The notes beneath the pieces are model-generated. The model searched no databases and had not been told where the DNA came from. It saw nothing but the letters and a program-made list of their open reading frames with translations. This document shows positions 36,601 through 45,102 of a stretch of DNA of 64,000 bases, in pieces. This DNA is from JAAUTT01 sp963846585 (GTDB taxonomy: Bacteria > Bacteroidota > Bacteroidia > Bacteroidales > JAAUTT01): contig CAWJWO010000010.1 in NCBI GenBank assembly GCA_963846585.1, positions 1 through 64,000 of the forward strand, in the 5' to 3' direction. Both the position numbers and the translations under genes were made by a program. Numbering within the stretch: the stretch's first letter is position 1; every line of letters begins with the position of its first letter.

Positions 36601-36728
36601 ACTGGTATAACATGATTGTAGTTTGGATATTTACTTTGCTCTTATATATAGCACTTTACTTTGATTTATTGAGTAAAATTCTTAACCTGACAGGTAAAAT
36701 AAAATTCAAAAAGGAATCAACGGAATAA
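33657..36728 (+). CDS. ABCG-type transporter with N-terminal TerB-like domain
   Basis: 1023 residues. The N-terminal about 160 residues are helical and TerB-like (DEGMELNEREYVKNFL). A beta-rich segment of unknown fold (about 165-255) follows, then an ATPase (Walker A GASGAGKTT near 283, signature ISGGQRKRLN near 390, Walker B ILFVDEPTSG near 412, HQPSSE) and an ABC2-type membrane domain (about 590-780 with a final helix near 990-1010) with a long hydrophilic insertion between the last helices. It starts 9 bp after SiaC, which makes it the best candidate effector of the switch. Substrate unknown. Confidence 0.82.
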   Translation: MSEEILKALMQLFAIIVKQDEGMELNEREYVKNFLTQQLNDEAVNEYLTLFDDFAGNDKPEDSPDENNKKRLTSVKDSVRILGICKKINKTLTQEQKVVVLVRLYELVNTDRKFTDQRMAIINTVAEVFNLSKQEFGEIESFVVKNQQDDLDQANILIISDGHFSNTQSKIIPTEKLEGNIYILRVPSVELYFLKYTGHEELFLNGLGISNKHIYLFASGSAVKMPKGKPVYYSDVVSHFMADITSSKISYHVNNLEYRFANGNVGLRNITFSEGHGKLIGIMGASGAGKTTLLNVLCGTEKPFKGEVLINGFNLHTEKDKLEGVIGLIPQDDLLIEELTVYNNLYYNARLCFSDKSDDEINRLVIKTLSNLGLLERKDLKVGSPLNKTISGGQRKRLNIALELIREPSILFVDEPTSGLSSRDSENVMDLLRELALKGKLIFVVIHQPSSEIYKMFDKMIVLDSGGYLIYYGNPVEAVMYFKRIDAQINNDVGECPVCGNVNPELIFNIVEAKVVDEFGRYTDKRKVTPTKWEEYYNHNFNPQKQSSINERPPKSLNIPNKFNQLKIYTLRDFFSKISNTQYITLNLLEAPILGLMLSYIIRYIADPTSKVYIFRENENIPIYIFMSLIVALFLGLMVSAEEIIRDRKILKREAFLNLSRSSYLLSKVFLLFIISAIQSLSFVLIANTILGIHDMYFYYWFALFSTASFANMLGLNISASFNSAVTIYILIPLLMIPMMVLSGAMFHYDKLNRTVGSVDKVPVIADIMVTKWSYEALMVHQFKDNKFERVFYNIEKQESNADFKQVHLIPELQKHLDKCLDEFQRTGKILKTIGDLELLRNEFSKELMVNKELPFKNADGIVAERFNQKMGNILQSFIDKMKEYYSNKFLEANQMKESMIMHELKKDEVRYKFYKNTYHNESVSDEVKKVFEKNKILEYNHELVQQVDPIFKDPTIKGLWSIRAHFYAPRKPFLGKYYDTYWYNMIVVWIFTLLLYIALYFDLLSKILNLTGKIKFKKESTE

Positions 36729-36812
36729 ATTAATGTTAAATTATTTAATAAATTTGTATTAAGGGTTACTTTGACAGTGGTGATATTTTGATAATCATTT
36801 AAATTTTCAGCT

Positions 36813-37712
36813 ATGATAAAGAAATTAGTTTATTTATTTATTGGAGTTGTGTTAGTAACATCATGCAGATCAGGAGGTAAACAAGCAGGAGGCGAATTTG
36901 GTGCTTCAGATTCAGCAGTTTCTTCATCCGGCCTAAAGGTGGATGAAAAATCTATGGAGAATCTGGTGCAGAATATTTCTTCACCTGTAGAAATGGCAGC
37001 CCTGATAAAAAGTATGGGAACTCCGTTTTCTCAAAAGTATCTGGCATCCACGGGTGGAATTGATAATTATAATACAAGCTTTTCAAAGGCATTTAACCTT
37101 GGTATTTTTGGGGCCGATTTAGGTTATTTGAATATGTATCAAAAAACTTCTTCAGTACTTTCCTATATAACTGCTATAAAAACTCTGGCAGAAGGAATTA
37201 ATGTCGGACAATTTTTCGATTTTGTTACATTAAAACGCCTTGCCACCAATAATGAGAATATTGATTCGTTAATGTATATATCAATCCATAGTTTTAATGT
37301 AATGGATGAGTACCTTCGTAAAAATAACCGCAGTAATCTGAGTGCTTTAATGGTTGCCGGGGTTTATGTTGAAGGCCTTTACCTTACAACACAGGTATGT
37401 AAAGAAAAACCTGATAAAAAATTAGCAGATAATATCGGGGAACAAAAAACTATTTTTAATGAATTGATATTAATTCTGAAGAACTATCAGAAAGAACCTT
37501 ATTTTACTAATCTGATTACTAATTTGGAAAGCTTAAAAAAGGAATATGATCAGGTAAAAATAACTATTGAAGTTGGACAACCTAAAACAATTGAAAAAAA
37601 CGGTATTCTTACTATCGTTCAAAATTCTAAAAGCAATGTTGAAATGAGTCCGGAGCTGCTCAACAGTATCATTAAAACAACTGAAACTATTAGAAATATA
37701 CTGATTAAATAA
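36813..37712 (+). CDS. Lipoprotein of unknown function at the end of the Che/Sia operon
   Basis: 299 residues with lipobox VTSC-RSGG near residue 18. The rest is mainly helical (MYQKTSSVLSYITAIKTLAEGI, NIGEQKTIFNELILILKNYQKEP) and not a family I recognise. It lies 84 bp behind the transporter gene and 34 bp before another exported protein, so it belongs to the same transcript with good probability. Confidence 0.6.
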   Translation: MIKKLVYLFIGVVLVTSCRSGGKQAGGEFGASDSAVSSSGLKVDEKSMENLVQNISSPVEMAALIKSMGTPFSQKYLASTGGIDNYNTSFSKAFNLGIFGADLGYLNMYQKTSSVLSYITAIKTLAEGINVGQFFDFVTLKRLATNNENIDSLMYISIHSFNVMDEYLRKNNRSNLSALMVAGVYVEGLYLTTQVCKEKPDKKLADNIGEQKTIFNELILILKNYQKEPYFTNLITNLESLKKEYDQVKITIEVGQPKTIEKNGILTIVQNSKSNVEMSPELLNSIIKTTETIRNILIK

Positions 37713-37746
37713 ATACAGATTAAAAATTCTTTATAAAATTTATAAA

Positions 37747-38190
37747 ATGAAGAATATAAAATTATTACTACCAATTGTTTTTTTCTCAATAAGTGCTGTT
37801 TCACTTTCACAAACTGAGACTCAGAAAGTTGAAATTTGTTCAGGCATAGCAGGAAAAGATGCTCAGTATGTGAAAGATTTCTCTATACAATTACAGTCAG
37901 CACAGGGAAATGAAAAAGCTCCCATAGCCAAATATTCTATGATCCTTCAGAAGGATACAAAATACAGACTTACAATATGTACTGACGATGATTCTCCTGG
38001 CAAGGGGTTTGTACAACTTCTTGATACCGGATCGTTACTTGCAAGCAGTTATAATGCCGCAACAGGAAAGGAATATAAAGGGTTTGATTTTGATTGTCAA
38101 AAAACGGGAGTATATCATATCTTTGTCCAGTTTCAGGAAGGAAAAGCAGGTAAGGCTGTTGTAATTCTTTCGTTTGTAAAAAAACTGTAA
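37747..38190 (+). CDS. Small secreted protein of unknown function
   Basis: 147 residues with a signal peptide (cut near ISAVSLSQ). The mature part is beta-rich with four cysteines (EICSG, LTICTDD, DFDCQKTG) and a GVYHIFVQFQEGKAGKAVVILSF C-terminus, resembling a beta-sandwich such as a pre-peptidase-like domain (inference). Probable last gene of the operon. The TAA stop is followed directly by a TAGTGC/CAACCTG word array. Confidence 0.6.
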   Translation: MKNIKLLLPIVFFSISAVSLSQTETQKVEICSGIAGKDAQYVKDFSIQLQSAQGNEKAPIAKYSMILQKDTKYRLTICTDDDSPGKGFVQLLDTGSLLASSYNAATGKEYKGFDFDCQKTGVYHIFVQFQEGKAGKAVVILSFVKKL

Positions 38191-38236
38191 TAGTGCTTAG
38201 TGCAACCTGCAACCTGCAACTAACAACTAACAACTA
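38191..38236 (+). repeat. Word array TAGTGCT / AACCTGC / AACTAAC after a stop codon
   Basis: The array starts in the base after the TAA and mixes three words. It separates the convergent ends of the secreted-protein gene and cyoE. A related complementary array stands at 60066-60100. Confidence 0.85.
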
Positions 38237-39109
38237 TTGTAATACTGAGCTTACAAGAATTATTGCTAAAATTATCATCTGATAAAGGTAGAAAGTTCCG
38301 AAAGCCGATCGTAGTTTTATGGTTTGTTTGGAGTTGAAGAGGAATTTATAGAAAAAACAAATTATAAATACGTTAACAGAAAGCAGGATTGCAATCAATG
38401 ATAATCCTGAAACTATATTAAAATAAGGAAACAAGACAGTACTTGCCGAAGTGCCTAATATCCATATGTAAAGTACGGCCTTTTTATTTCCACCACGGGT
38501 AATGAATAAAAGCGGTCCAAACCCTGCTTTTTCATATTCAATGCTATATTTAAATAAAATTAACCAAAAATGGGGAATTTGCCATAAATACATAAAAACG
38601 GCAACCGGTATAATTGTTGAATCAAAGATATACCCACCTGAAGCACACCATCCAATAACCGGGGGAACGGCACCTGTAACAGCGCCTATCAATAAGGTTA
38701 CCGAATACTTTCTTTTAAGCGGGGTATAAACCAGATTATAACATAACAGGTTAAATACCCCCAAAAATGCAGATATCCATGTTGTTTCAAAAAATAGTAA
38801 GGAAAAGCCCAACAAACCAAAAATTAAGGAAATAAACAATGCTGTTAACGGTGCCATTTCACCTGAAGGCAAAGGCCGATGATGAGTCCGACCCATTTTG
38901 GCATCTATGAATCGCTCCTGATATTGGTTTAAAGCTGATGCAGATCCTGATAATAAGAATACACCTAAAAAAGTATATAAAGTACACAGATTCAGATTAT
39001 GGGTAAATAACAACTGGCCTGCAACTGCAGAAAAACCTATAGCCATTGAAAGACCAAACCTGGTTAAAAGTAGCATGTTATGAATAACTTTTTTCGGAGT
39101 TATTGCCAT
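38234..39109 (-). CDS. cyoE: Protoheme IX farnesyltransferase (heme O synthase)
   Basis: 291 residues, UbiA-type prenyltransferase in the inner membrane with about nine helices. The signature is NQYQERFIDAKMGRTHHRPLPSG with the Asp motif, and YTPLKRKYSVTLLIGAVTGAVPP. It makes heme O for heme-copper oxidases. The C-terminal end overlaps the last bases of a word array. It is divergent from the cytochrome c biogenesis gene. Confidence 0.9.
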   Translation of the reverse strand: MAITPKKVIHNMLLLTRFGLSMAIGFSAVAGQLLFTHNLNLCTLYTFLGVFLLSGSASALNQYQERFIDAKMGRTHHRPLPSGEMAPLTALFISLIFGLLGFSLLFFETTWISAFLGVFNLLCYNLVYTPLKRKYSVTLLIGAVTGAVPPVIGWCASGGYIFDSTIIPVAVFMYLWQIPHFWLILFKYSIEYEKAGFGPLLFITRGGNKKAVLYIWILGTSASTVLFPYFNIVSGLSLIAILLSVNVFIICFFYKFLFNSKQTIKLRSAFGTFYLYQMIILAIILVSSVLQ

Positions 39110-39200
39110 TTTGATTACTTTAGCATTTGGAACAATTTATTTTGAGCAATGTTTACACTTAATCACATAATCACCTAATCACTTTTATAACTATAAACAT

Positions 39201-41978
39201 ATGTCCAAGATAATTAAAATTTTGTTTTCTTTCCGTCTTATGGCTTTATTGCTTAGTGTTTTTGCAATTTCAATTGCTATTGCCACTATAATAGAAAGCA
39301 AATATGATACTTCAACTGCCAGGGCAATGGTATATAATTCCCTGTGGTTTGAATTAGTTTTACTTTTTGCATTTATAAATCTTTGTGGTATTATATTTTC
39401 AACAAGGATGCACGATAAAAAAAAGTTACCTGTTTTTATTTTTCACCTGGCATTGTTGTTGATTCTTGTTGGCGCAGCAACTACAAGATTTTTCGGGAAA
39501 GATGGTTATATGCACATACGTGAGGGTGAATCGTCCAATAAAATTATTACCAACGATGTTTTCTTTTGTGCCACAGCCAGGCATAATGGCCAGGAAGCAT
39601 ATACTGATAAACTTGTTTATTTTTCAACCCCGGGGAATAATTGCCATAAGCTTAAGTTAACGCCTGCAGGTCAGAAAGTACTGATTGAGTTCCTTGAGTA
39701 TATTCCAAATAATATGCATTCCGGCTCTATGAGTAAAACAGAAAGCGTTATACCTGGGGAAATCTCTGATTCAGTACTTTTAAGAATTATTGCAGGTGGC
39801 GAGACAAAAACGATTTGGTACCATGCTCAACCCGAAGGTTTAAACAAGCCGCAATTAATAAAAGTTGCAAAAACTGAAATTGTTGTTTCAATAGGAGCCA
39901 AAATTATTGAATTGCCATTTTCCTTACAATTAAAAAAATTTATTCTTGAACATTATCCTGGGACAGAAAGCCCGTCATGGTTTGAAAGTAAGGTTTTATT
40001 GATTGATAAATTAAATAGTATAAAAGAAGATCACCGCATTTATATGAATAATATTCTTACATATAATGGTTATAGATTTTTTCAATCATCTTATGATTCG
40101 GATGAACATGGAACAATACTGTCAGTAAACTATGATTATTGGGGAACACTTATTTCCTATGCAGGTTACTTTCTACTCTTAATTGGCATTTTGTTAAGTT
40201 TCATCAACCCTGGCAGCCGTTTGCGTGTACTATACAGGGAAATAGGGTCGAATAAAGCCGCAAAAGTTATATCGATAGCATTATTAATAACAATAATGTG
40301 TTTTGGAAGTACAATTAATATTAAAGCTGATAATAAATTATCCGACAGTACTGCTATTGACAGGACCCAGGCTGCTAATTTCGGAGAATTGCTGGTTCAG
40401 GATCATGGTGGAAGGATTAAACCTGTTAATTCTTTAAGTTCGGAATTAATCAGAAAAGTCACCTATTCAAATTCATTTACAGGTTTATCAAACGATCAGG
40501 TTTTGCTTGGTATGATGGCGTTTCCTGAATATTGGCAGCGGATACCTATGATAAGGGTATCGGATTTTGAGATTAAAAAAATCCTTCATATTTCTGATAA
40601 TTATGTTTCATTTTTGGATGTACTAAATATTACTCAAAATACACAAGAGTATTTGCTTGAACCATATGTGAATATTGCTTATCAGAAACAACCTGCCAGA
40701 CGTACTAAATTCGATAATGATATAATAAAGGTTGATGAACGGATAAACCTTTGCTATCAGATTTATACAGGTGAGTTATTACATATTTTCCCAAAGAAAA
40801 ATGATCCGCAAAAAAAATGGTATACTCCTGTAAATGCTGCATCTTCATTTCAAGGCAGCGATTCAGTATTTACAACTATAATCCTGCCAATGTATTTGCG
40901 TTCAGTTAAAGATGCCGTAAAATCAAAGAATTGGGTAAAATCAGATGAGGTTCTGGTTATTCTTAAAGATTATCAAAAGAAATACGGTTATGATATTATT
41001 CCTTCTGAAACTAAAATTAAACTTGAAATAATTTACAACCGGCTGGATATTTTCCAGCGACTGAGTGCTTTTTATGGATTAGCCGGATTTATATTGCTTA
41101 TTTTCGGTTTTATGACAGTTTTTTTACAAAAGCTGAAGCTGAAGTTAATTGTTAAGGTATCAGTTATTCTTTTAATATTATGTTTCATTGTACAGGGTGC
41201 TGGGTTAATAGTCAGATGGTATATTTCAGGTCATGCACCCTGGAGCAATGCATACGAATCAATGGTATATATCTCATTTGCTACTGTATTTGCCGGCATT
41301 CTGTTTTCAAAGAAATCGGTTATAATATTGGCAGCAGCGGCAATACTTGCCTCATTAATTTTATTTGTAGCCCATCTCAACTGGATGGATCCTGAAATCA
41401 CAAACCTTGTACCAGTGCTAAAATCATACTGGCTATTGATTCATGTGGCCGTTATTACGGCGAGTTATGGATTTTTAGGACTGGGGGCACTGCTTGCTTT
41501 GATCAATTTAGTAATTATGATTTTCAGGAATAAAACAAATGGAGTCAAAACGTCGGAAATTATCAATAAGCTCACATTAATTATTGAAATTATTCTGATC
41601 ATTGGCCTGTATATGCTCACCATCGGGACTTTCCTGGGAGGTGTTTGGGCAAACGAGTCGTGGGGGCATTACTGGAGTTGGGATCCAAAGGAAACCTGGG
41701 CACTGGTATCTATTCTTGTGTATGCAATTATAGCCCATATGCGTTTAATACCTGGATTAAAAGGAATTTTCACTTTTAACATGTCAGCTTTATTGGGTTT
41801 TAGTTCGGTAATTATGACATATTTTGGTGTTAATTATTACCTTACAGGACTTCATTCCTATGCAAAAGGAGATCCCGCACCAATTCCGTCATCGGTTTAT
41901 TATACTCTTATTATTGTTGCTTCCATATGTTTTATGGCATGGTGGAAACAAAATAAATTTGAAAATTTGAAAAAATGA
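39201..41978 (+). CDS. ccsBA: Fused cytochrome c biogenesis protein ResB/CcsA (CcsBA, system II)
   Basis: 925 residues. The N-terminal part has ResB-like helices and a long periplasmic domain (about 60-330, then 380-610); the C-terminal CcsA part has the heme-handling WWD motif WANESWGHYWSWDPKETW near residues 814-831 with external histidines (IHVAVIT, GLHSYAK). It exports heme and attaches it to CxxCH apocytochromes in the periplasm. The ATG of larC overlaps its stop (ATGA at 41975-41978), so they are coupled though the functions look unrelated. Confidence 0.9.
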   Translation: MSKIIKILFSFRLMALLLSVFAISIAIATIIESKYDTSTARAMVYNSLWFELVLLFAFINLCGIIFSTRMHDKKKLPVFIFHLALLLILVGAATTRFFGKDGYMHIREGESSNKIITNDVFFCATARHNGQEAYTDKLVYFSTPGNNCHKLKLTPAGQKVLIEFLEYIPNNMHSGSMSKTESVIPGEISDSVLLRIIAGGETKTIWYHAQPEGLNKPQLIKVAKTEIVVSIGAKIIELPFSLQLKKFILEHYPGTESPSWFESKVLLIDKLNSIKEDHRIYMNNILTYNGYRFFQSSYDSDEHGTILSVNYDYWGTLISYAGYFLLLIGILLSFINPGSRLRVLYREIGSNKAAKVISIALLITIMCFGSTINIKADNKLSDSTAIDRTQAANFGELLVQDHGGRIKPVNSLSSELIRKVTYSNSFTGLSNDQVLLGMMAFPEYWQRIPMIRVSDFEIKKILHISDNYVSFLDVLNITQNTQEYLLEPYVNIAYQKQPARRTKFDNDIIKVDERINLCYQIYTGELLHIFPKKNDPQKKWYTPVNAASSFQGSDSVFTTIILPMYLRSVKDAVKSKNWVKSDEVLVILKDYQKKYGYDIIPSETKIKLEIIYNRLDIFQRLSAFYGLAGFILLIFGFMTVFLQKLKLKLIVKVSVILLILCFIVQGAGLIVRWYISGHAPWSNAYESMVYISFATVFAGILFSKKSVIILAAAAILASLILFVAHLNWMDPEITNLVPVLKSYWLLIHVAVITASYGFLGLGALLALINLVIMIFRNKTNGVKTSEIINKLTLIIEIILIIGLYMLTIGTFLGGVWANESWGHYWSWDPKETWALVSILVYAIIAHMRLIPGLKGIFTFNMSALLGFSSVIMTYFGVNYYLTGLHSYAKGDPAPIPSSVYYTLIIVASICFMAWWKQNKFENLKK

Positions 41979-43255
41979 AAATACTTTATTACGATTGCTT
42001 TTCAGGAATCAGTGGTGATATGAACCTTGGTGCAATGGTCGATTTAGGAGTAGATCCATCCTTTTTAACTGAGGAATTAAAAAAATTAAATTTACAGGGG
42101 TATACTATTTCTTTTAAAATTGACAAACGAAAAGGAATTACCGGCACCAGAGCGGATATAGTTATTAATGAGACAATCCCGCCAACAATAAATTCAGGTA
42201 CCAACACAATAACAGAACATTCACATTCGCACGATCAGGCACATTCTCACGCGCACAACCACATTCATTTACATCATCCTGTTCAACAACCTGAACGAAA
42301 TTTTTTTTCCATTAAGGATTTAATCGAAAAGAGTACTTTAAGCGATGAAGTTAAATTGATGAGTATTGAAATTTTTAAAAAAATTGCTATCGCTGAGGCA
42401 CATGTTCACGGGAAAACATTGGAAGAAATCCATTTTCATGAAGTCGGTGCACTTGATTCAATTATTGATATAGTAGGTGCAGCAATATGCTATAATTACT
42501 TAAAACCTGATAAAGTGGTTTCTTCTCCGGTTGAAATGGGAGGAGGTACGGTTAAGTGTGCTCATGGAATATTTCCGGTACCTGCACCTGCATCCCTGGA
42601 GATATTAAAAGGCAAGCCAATCCGCATTGGGGCGGTACCAGTTGAAGCTACCACACCCACAGGTGCTGCAATTATATCAACATTTGCAGATGATTTTATT
42701 GAAAAGATTGATTTTAAAATAATTAAAATAGGTTATGGCATAGGGTACCGTGATAATGAAATTCCGAACGTATTAAGGGTATGTTATGCAGAATTAATTG
42801 GCAAAGATAACGAAGAACAAGCTGCCATGATAGAATGTAACATCGATGACATGAACCCTGAAATTTATGAATATGTAATGGAAAGGCTCTTTAATGCAGG
42901 GGCTGATGATGTATTCTTTCAACCTATTGTTATGAAAAAAACAAGACCGGCAACAAAAATAAGTGTTCTCTGCAAGCAATCAGTGAGCCAACAAATAAAA
43001 AATATTCTATTCACTGAAACTTCAACACTGGGTTTAAGGGAGTACCTTGTTCACAAAACGAGCCTGCAACGTAACCGGAAAATTATTGAAACACGTTGGG
43101 GGAAAGTAAATATTAAGCAGGGAATATTTAATGATAAAGTAATAAAATCTAAACCTGAATATGAGGATTGTTTAAAAATATCACTTGAAAATAATATTCC
43201 TTTGAATGATGTTTATAATGAAGTTTTTAAAATTAACAATCAATTAAACAATTAA
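41975..43255 (+). CDS. larC: Nickel-pincer cofactor biosynthesis protein LarC
   Basis: 426 residues, DUF111 family, which inserts nickel into the pincer cofactor of lactate racemase and related enzymes. The start MKILYYDCFSGISGDMNLGAMVDLG is conserved. A histidine-rich linker (about residues 81-103, HSHSHDQAHSHAHNHIH) probably binds nickel, and the C-terminal MIECNIDDMNPEIYEYVMERL is typical. In Lactobacillus LarC is split by programmed frameshifting; here one frame covers both halves. Neighbours LarB and a nickel/cobalt importer agree; LarE and LarA are not in the window. Confidence 0.88.
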   Translation: MKILYYDCFSGISGDMNLGAMVDLGVDPSFLTEELKKLNLQGYTISFKIDKRKGITGTRADIVINETIPPTINSGTNTITEHSHSHDQAHSHAHNHIHLHHPVQQPERNFFSIKDLIEKSTLSDEVKLMSIEIFKKIAIAEAHVHGKTLEEIHFHEVGALDSIIDIVGAAICYNYLKPDKVVSSPVEMGGGTVKCAHGIFPVPAPASLEILKGKPIRIGAVPVEATTPTGAAIISTFADDFIEKIDFKIIKIGYGIGYRDNEIPNVLRVCYAELIGKDNEEQAAMIECNIDDMNPEIYEYVMERLFNAGADDVFFQPIVMKKTRPATKISVLCKQSVSQQIKNILFTETSTLGLREYLVHKTSLQRNRKIIETRWGKVNIKQGIFNDKVIKSKPEYEDCLKISLENNIPLNDVYNEVFKINNQLNN

Positions 43256-43315
43256 TTATCTTTAATCCTATAAATCTTAATTTAATCCTAAAAATCCTAA
43301 TTAAATCCTAATTTA
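43256..43315 (+). repeat. AATCCTAA word array between larC and larB
   Basis: Degenerate tandem words (TTTAATCCTATAAATC, TTAATTTAATCC and similar) fill the whole gap after the TAA stop and reach the ATG of larB. Confidence 0.75.
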
Positions 43316-44062
43316 ATGTTGCCGGAAGATATTAGAAAAATATTAGAAAATGTTAAGGCTGGGTCATTAACAATAGACAAAGCATTCAGCCAGTTACGTG
43401 ATCTTCCATTTGAAGATGTTGGATTTGCTAAAATTGATCATCACCGGCAATTGCGTACCGGGTATCCTGAAGTGATCTATTGTCCCGGAAAAACTATTGA
43501 TCAAATTATCCGAATTATTGAAATGATTCAAAAAAAGGGTAACAATATCCTGGCTACCAGAGCATCCGATGAGATATATCATAGGGTGGCTGAAATATTT
43601 TTTACAGCGGAATACAATCCGGTTGCCAGGGCCATTGTTATTAAACAGAAAGAAATACCAACTCCCGATACATATATATGCATTGTCACAGCCGGTACTG
43701 CCGACATACCTGTGGCTGAAGAAGCATGTGTAACCGCCGAAATTTTCGGCAATAGGGTGGAACGTGTTTATGATGTCGGTATAGCCGGTATACATCGCCT
43801 GTATAATAACCTGGATATTATAGGAAATGCCAGGGTTATAGTTGGCATTGCAGGTATGGAAGGTGCTTTGCCTGGTGTCCTGGGCGGATTGGTTGACAAA
43901 CCAATTATCGCAGTACCCACCAGCGTGGGATATGGTGCTAATTTTCATGGCCTGTCTTCACTATTGACCATGTTAAATACATGTGCTTCAGGAGTAAGTG
44001 TTGTAAATATAGACAACGGATTTGGAGCCGGATATCTGGCAAGTATGATAAATAAAATTTAA
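43316..44062 (+). CDS. larB: LarB, pyridinium-3,5-biscarboxylic acid mononucleotide synthase
   Basis: 248 residues of the AIR-carboxylase-like family. It carboxylates nicotinic acid adenine dinucleotide as the first step of the nickel-pincer cofactor. Motifs: IVTAGTADIPVAEEA, DVGIAGIHRLY, GIAGMEGALPGVLGGLVDKPIIAVPTSVGYG. 60 bp behind larC; the gap consists of AATCCTAA words beginning at the larC stop codon. Confidence 0.88.
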   Translation: MLPEDIRKILENVKAGSLTIDKAFSQLRDLPFEDVGFAKIDHHRQLRTGYPEVIYCPGKTIDQIIRIIEMIQKKGNNILATRASDEIYHRVAEIFFTAEYNPVARAIVIKQKEIPTPDTYICIVTAGTADIPVAEEACVTAEIFGNRVERVYDVGIAGIHRLYNNLDIIGNARVIVGIAGMEGALPGVLGGLVDKPIIAVPTSVGYGANFHGLSSLLTMLNTCASGVSVVNIDNGFGAGYLASMINKI

Positions 44063-44091
44063 ACAAAAGGTGCCCAGAAATAAAACAGACT

Positions 44092-44766
44092 ATGCATATT
44101 CCGGATGGATATTTAAGCCCTCAAACCTACGTGCCTTTATATATTGTCTTCATTGTATTTATTGGTAAGGCTATTAAAAAAGTTAAAAAGAAACTTACTA
44201 CAAAAACAATCCCTTTCCTGGGAATGTCGGCAGCTTTTTCTTTTCTCATAATGATGATTAACATTCCTATACCTGGGGGTACTACCGGCCATGCCGTAGG
44301 TTCTGCACTAATCGCCTTACTCTTTGGCCCTTGGGTGGCAATTGTTTCTGTTTCAGTTGCTTTAATAATACAGGCTTTTGTCTTTGGTGATGGTGGTATT
44401 ACAGCTATTGGTGCCAATTGTTTTAATATGGCAATTGTGATGCCTTTTATTGCGTATGGTGTTTTTAAACTAATAAATAATAATTCGGTTAACCAGAAGC
44501 GAATGAATATTGCAGCTTTCTTTGCCGGATATATTAGTATATGTTTTGCTGCATTAATCACTGCATGTGAAATTGGAATTCAGCCTATGGTTGCATCCTT
44601 GTCTGACGGAACACCACTATATGCACCCTATCCTCTTAAAATTGCAATTCCTGCCATGGTTTTGGAACATCTGGTGCTTTTTGGCATTGTTGAAGGTTTA
44701 ATCACAGCATTAGTTTTCAGGTATTTTTATAATTCCCATAAAGAGGTCATTGAAGTTTTAGGATAG
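44092..44766 (+). CDS. cbiM: CbiM-type substrate-binding membrane subunit of a Ni/Co ECF importer
   Basis: 224 residues and about six helices. The N-terminus MHIPDGYLSPQTY is the metal-site signature (His2). It needs CbiN-like, CbiQ and CbiO, which follow at once. Next to the lar genes the substrate is more likely nickel than cobalt. 30 bp after larB, operon-like. Confidence 0.9.
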   Translation: MHIPDGYLSPQTYVPLYIVFIVFIGKAIKKVKKKLTTKTIPFLGMSAAFSFLIMMINIPIPGGTTGHAVGSALIALLFGPWVAIVSVSVALIIQAFVFGDGGITAIGANCFNMAIVMPFIAYGVFKLINNNSVNQKRMNIAAFFAGYISICFAALITACEIGIQPMVASLSDGTPLYAPYPLKIAIPAMVLEHLVLFGIVEGLITALVFRYFYNSHKEVIEVLG

Positions 44767-44769
44767 ACA

Positions 44770-45102
44770 ATGAACAAATTAAAAAAAAATATAGGAATAG
44801 GTTTATTGGTATTAGCACTTATATCTCCAATTGGCATACTCCTGCCAAAATGGCTCCATGCAGGCGATGCATGGGGAGAGTGGCCAACCGGCAAAGTAAA
44901 AAAGGATATTGGATATGTACCAAAAGGAATGAAAAAAAATGCCGGAATATGGAAAGCACCAATGCCAGATTATAGCAATGGGAAAGAAAATAATTCACTA
45001 CTTTCAGGGTCTGCATATTACCTTCTTTCAGGTTTTGCCGGTGCAGGAATAATCTCGCTGGCAACCTGGGGGCTGTTTAAAATTTATCAAAAACATGAAT
45101 AA
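44770..45102 (+). CDS. PDGLE/CbiN-like accessory subunit
   Basis: 110 residues with two membrane helices (about 8-25 and 80-100) and a periplasmic loop containing AWGEWPTGKVKKDIGYVPKGM and WKAPMPDY, typical of the small extra subunit that pairs with CbiM in nickel/cobalt ECF systems. 3 bp after cbiM and overlapping cbiQ by 8 bp. Confidence 0.8.
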   Translation: MNKLKKNIGIGLLVLALISPIGILLPKWLHAGDAWGEWPTGKVKKDIGYVPKGMKKNAGIWKAPMPDYSNGKENNSLLSGSAYYLLSGFAGAGIISLATWGLFKIYQKHE

